Shown here: positions 5,245 through 6,603 of the stretch, one piece after another | How positions within the stretch are numbered: position 1 is the stretch's first letter | Layout of the letters: the number at the start of each line of letters is the position of its first letter | NCBI GenBank assembly: GCA_029933755.1 | Contig: JAOZNO010000216.1 | Span: 1 to 6,603 of the forward strand | Direction of reading: 5' to 3' | DNA from: Bacteroidales bacterium | GTDB lineage: Bacteria > Bacteroidota > Bacteroidia > Bacteroidales > NBLH01 | Length of the DNA stretch: 6,603 bases | The notes under the pieces: generated by a model | What the model was told of the DNA's origin: nothing | The model's input: the letters and a program-made list of their open reading frames with translations, nothing else | The model's database searches: none | Translations under genes and position numbers: made by a program

Positions 5245-6603
5245 ATGTATCGTTTTTGGGTAATAATTTTCTTTAATATATTCTCAATGGGTTTAAATGC
5301 CCAAATAGATTCTTTGCAATTTGCACAGGGACAAAATCATTTTTTTCAAATTAATGACAGTACTTATTTTTATCAACAAGACAGTATTAATGAATTGTGG
5401 TTTCTTGATAATTCTGCGAGTCAGTGGAATCTTGGGCATCAAACAGAAATAAGAACTTTTTATAATAATTCATTCCGTTTATGGTTACAAGGGGAATCTG
5501 TGAGTCTTTGGGAATACGAAAAAAATGAAAAAGACTGGAAGTTGACAAAATCGTTTTTTCCGGAAGTGAAAATAGTTAATGATAGTATTAGTTATGTTTT
5601 GATTAACGATACTACAAAACTTGTTACTATAAATAAAAAGAAACTGAATTTTAAAACAACAGAGAATATATTTTTCTGGAACAAAATAGAAAATTTTCCT
5701 TCCTATGTGTTAAATGATACAATTCGACTTTGGAAAATAAATGACACCCTAAATTTATGGACTTTTCAAGATTCATCTGTATTATGGAATATGATTAGTA
5801 ATCCTAAAATATGGAAACTTAGTAATTCAACAATTGTATGGACTTTAGACAATGAAACCGAGTTTTGGAAATCAGGAAAAAATTACAATATATGGAAGAG
5901 AAATAAAAAAACAGGAGGTTGGGAAAAAAGTGATATTCGATCGATGCACTATCTGGATCCTTTGGATATATGGCAAGTAAATAAAGAGTTAATGATATTT
6001 GTACGAAATGACTCTGTTCAATTGTGGCAGGCAAACAAAAATAAAAAAATATGGCAGTTGAGTGATTCTTTGCTAATATGGAAGGTGCCACCTCCAATAA
6101 TTAATACAATAGTAATTGATACGGTAATAATTCCTGAAAGGGAAGTGAAAAAAGCAGAAATGTTGGATTTTGAAAACATTAAACTTTGGTCAGTTAATGA
6201 TACAATTATTGTTTGGGAACAAAAAGATAGAGATGAGCTGTTATCTTTAAACACGGATGCACAACTATGGAAAATAAATGACAGTTCTTTGATATGGCAG
6301 ATAAGCCCTGTGTCAAAAGTGAGTTTAATGTCTGATACTATTGTACTATGGGAAAAAAATGATTCAACTTTTGAATGGGTGGCCTGTGTGGATAAGCATG
6401 AATTTAAAGTTTCGGACAGTTTGCGGGTATTGGATATTAATGATTCTACCCGGTTTGCTATATGGAAAGGTGCTACAAGTATTTGGGATAGTAATGTTGC
6501 AACTGTTATAACGCCACGTAATAAGCTTGATAATTTTTTTATGATGAATGATTCGATTGAATTGTGGGAGCCAAACGATTCGACAAAATTATGGATTAAT
6601 AAG
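5245..6603 (+). CDS. Secreted Trp-nonapeptide repeat protein, C-terminus beyond the window
   Basis: An uninterrupted frame of 453 codons runs from the ATG at 5245 to the window end with no stop. Residues 1-19 form a Sec signal peptide: a basic start (M-Y-R), a hydrophobic core (about 5-17), and a likely cut after Ala19 in L-N-A-Q, typical of Bacteroidota. The mature part is built on a 9-residue repeat with consensus W-K-I-N-D-S/T-x-x-L. I count 29 Trp in 453 residues. Trp163 to Trp226 occur every ninth residue without a break, and from Trp243 to Trp450 nearly all Trp share one phase. The motif N-D-S/T occurs 12 times, mostly with Asn three residues after the lattice position. Only one Cys (381) is seen. 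The protein is probably exported to the periplasm, surface or medium; a beta-rich solenoid is an inference. Function and family are unrecognised. The other possible start, ATG at 5232, hits a stop after three codons, which supports 5245. Confidence 0.88.
   Translation, partial: MYRFWVIIFFNIFSMGLNAQIDSLQFAQGQNHFFQINDSTYFYQQDSINELWFLDNSASQWNLGHQTEIRTFYNNSFRLWLQGESVSLWEYEKNEKDWKLTKSFFPEVKIVNDSISYVLINDTTKLVTINKKKLNFKTTENIFFWNKIENFPSYVLNDTIRLWKINDTLNLWTFQDSSVLWNMISNPKIWKLSNSTIVWTLDNETEFWKSGKNYNIWKRNKKTGGWEKSDIRSMHYLDPLDIWQVNKELMIFVRNDSVQLWQANKNKKIWQLSDSLLIWKVPPPIINTIVIDTVIIPEREVKKAEMLDFENIKLWSVNDTIIVWEQKDRDELLSLNTDAQLWKINDSSLIWQISPVSKVSLMSDTIVLWEKNDSTFEWVACVDKHEFKVSDSLRVLDINDSTRFAIWKGATSIWDSNVATVITPRNKLDNFFMMNDSIELWEPNDSTKLWINK
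5731..5922 (+). repeat. 27-bp coding repeat array (Trp codon every ninth codon)
   Basis: TGG codons occur at 5731, 5758, 5785, 5812, 5839, 5866, 5893 and 5920, exactly 27 bases apart, encoding Trp163 to Trp226. Each Trp is preceded by Leu, Ile, Val or Phe, except the last, which is preceded by Gly. The intervening DNA is strongly diverged, so the array is visible at protein level and is not a recent tandem duplication. The same spacing recurs with interruptions from 5398 to the window end. Confidence 0.9.

Noticed and set aside
5731..5922. CRISPR array or recent tandem DNA repeat
   Set aside because: The 27-bp period is only in codon pattern; the DNA between TGG codons is not conserved and there are no identical repeats with unique spacers.
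5819..6254. Two leftward open frames (92 and 78 codons)
   Set aside because: Both are antisense to the strictly periodic Trp-repeat gene, whose 9-codon lattice continues straight through them.

Overview
The window comes from an AT-rich member of the Bacteroidota, probably an anaerobic or fermentative Bacteroidales-type organism. Four things point there: a tryptophanase that reads like the Bacteroides enzyme along its whole length, the absence of Shine-Dalgarno sequences before AT-rich start regions, matches to the Bacteroidota -7 promoter motif TAnnTTTG, and a secreted protein whose signal peptide ends in N-A-Q. No rRNA, tRNA, CRISPR array or transposase is visible.

Layout from left to right. 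Positions 2-55 hold the last codons of a rightward gene that enters from outside. It converges on a leftward citrate lyase unit, and a perfect 14-bp hairpin plus a third related repeat lie between them (61-160). The citrate lyase unit runs leftward from about 3406: a fused acyl-carrier/beta subunit (citD-citE, 3373-2153), a small four-helix-bundle (IVP/S23) protein gene (2116-1760), and the alpha subunit citF (1709-162). The four-helix-bundle gene looks like an inserted cassette. It sits between two functionally linked subunits and is bracketed by 11-bp AATTAAAAATG inverted repeats. Upstream of citDE are a TAnnTTTG promoter candidate and a 12-bp palindrome that resembles a CRP/FNR-family site. 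An intrinsic terminator (3465-3497) then separates this unit from the leftward tryptophanase gene tnaA (4917-3541).

After a 327-bp divergent intergenic region, a rightward secreted protein begins at 5245 and is still open at the window end (453 codons seen). It is the most unusual object here. Tryptophan makes up 29 of 453 residues, and the tryptophans fall on a near-perfect 9-residue lattice with the unit W-K-I-N-D-S/T-x-x-L. I do not recognise this repeat as a known family.

Together, the identified enzymes are lyases typical of anaerobic carbon and amino-acid use. Citrate lyase splits citrate to acetate and oxaloacetate. Tryptophanase splits tryptophan to indole, pyruvate and ammonia. The genes for activating citrate lyase (citC, citX, citG) are absent, and the unit is bounded on both sides, so they must lie elsewhere if the enzyme is active.
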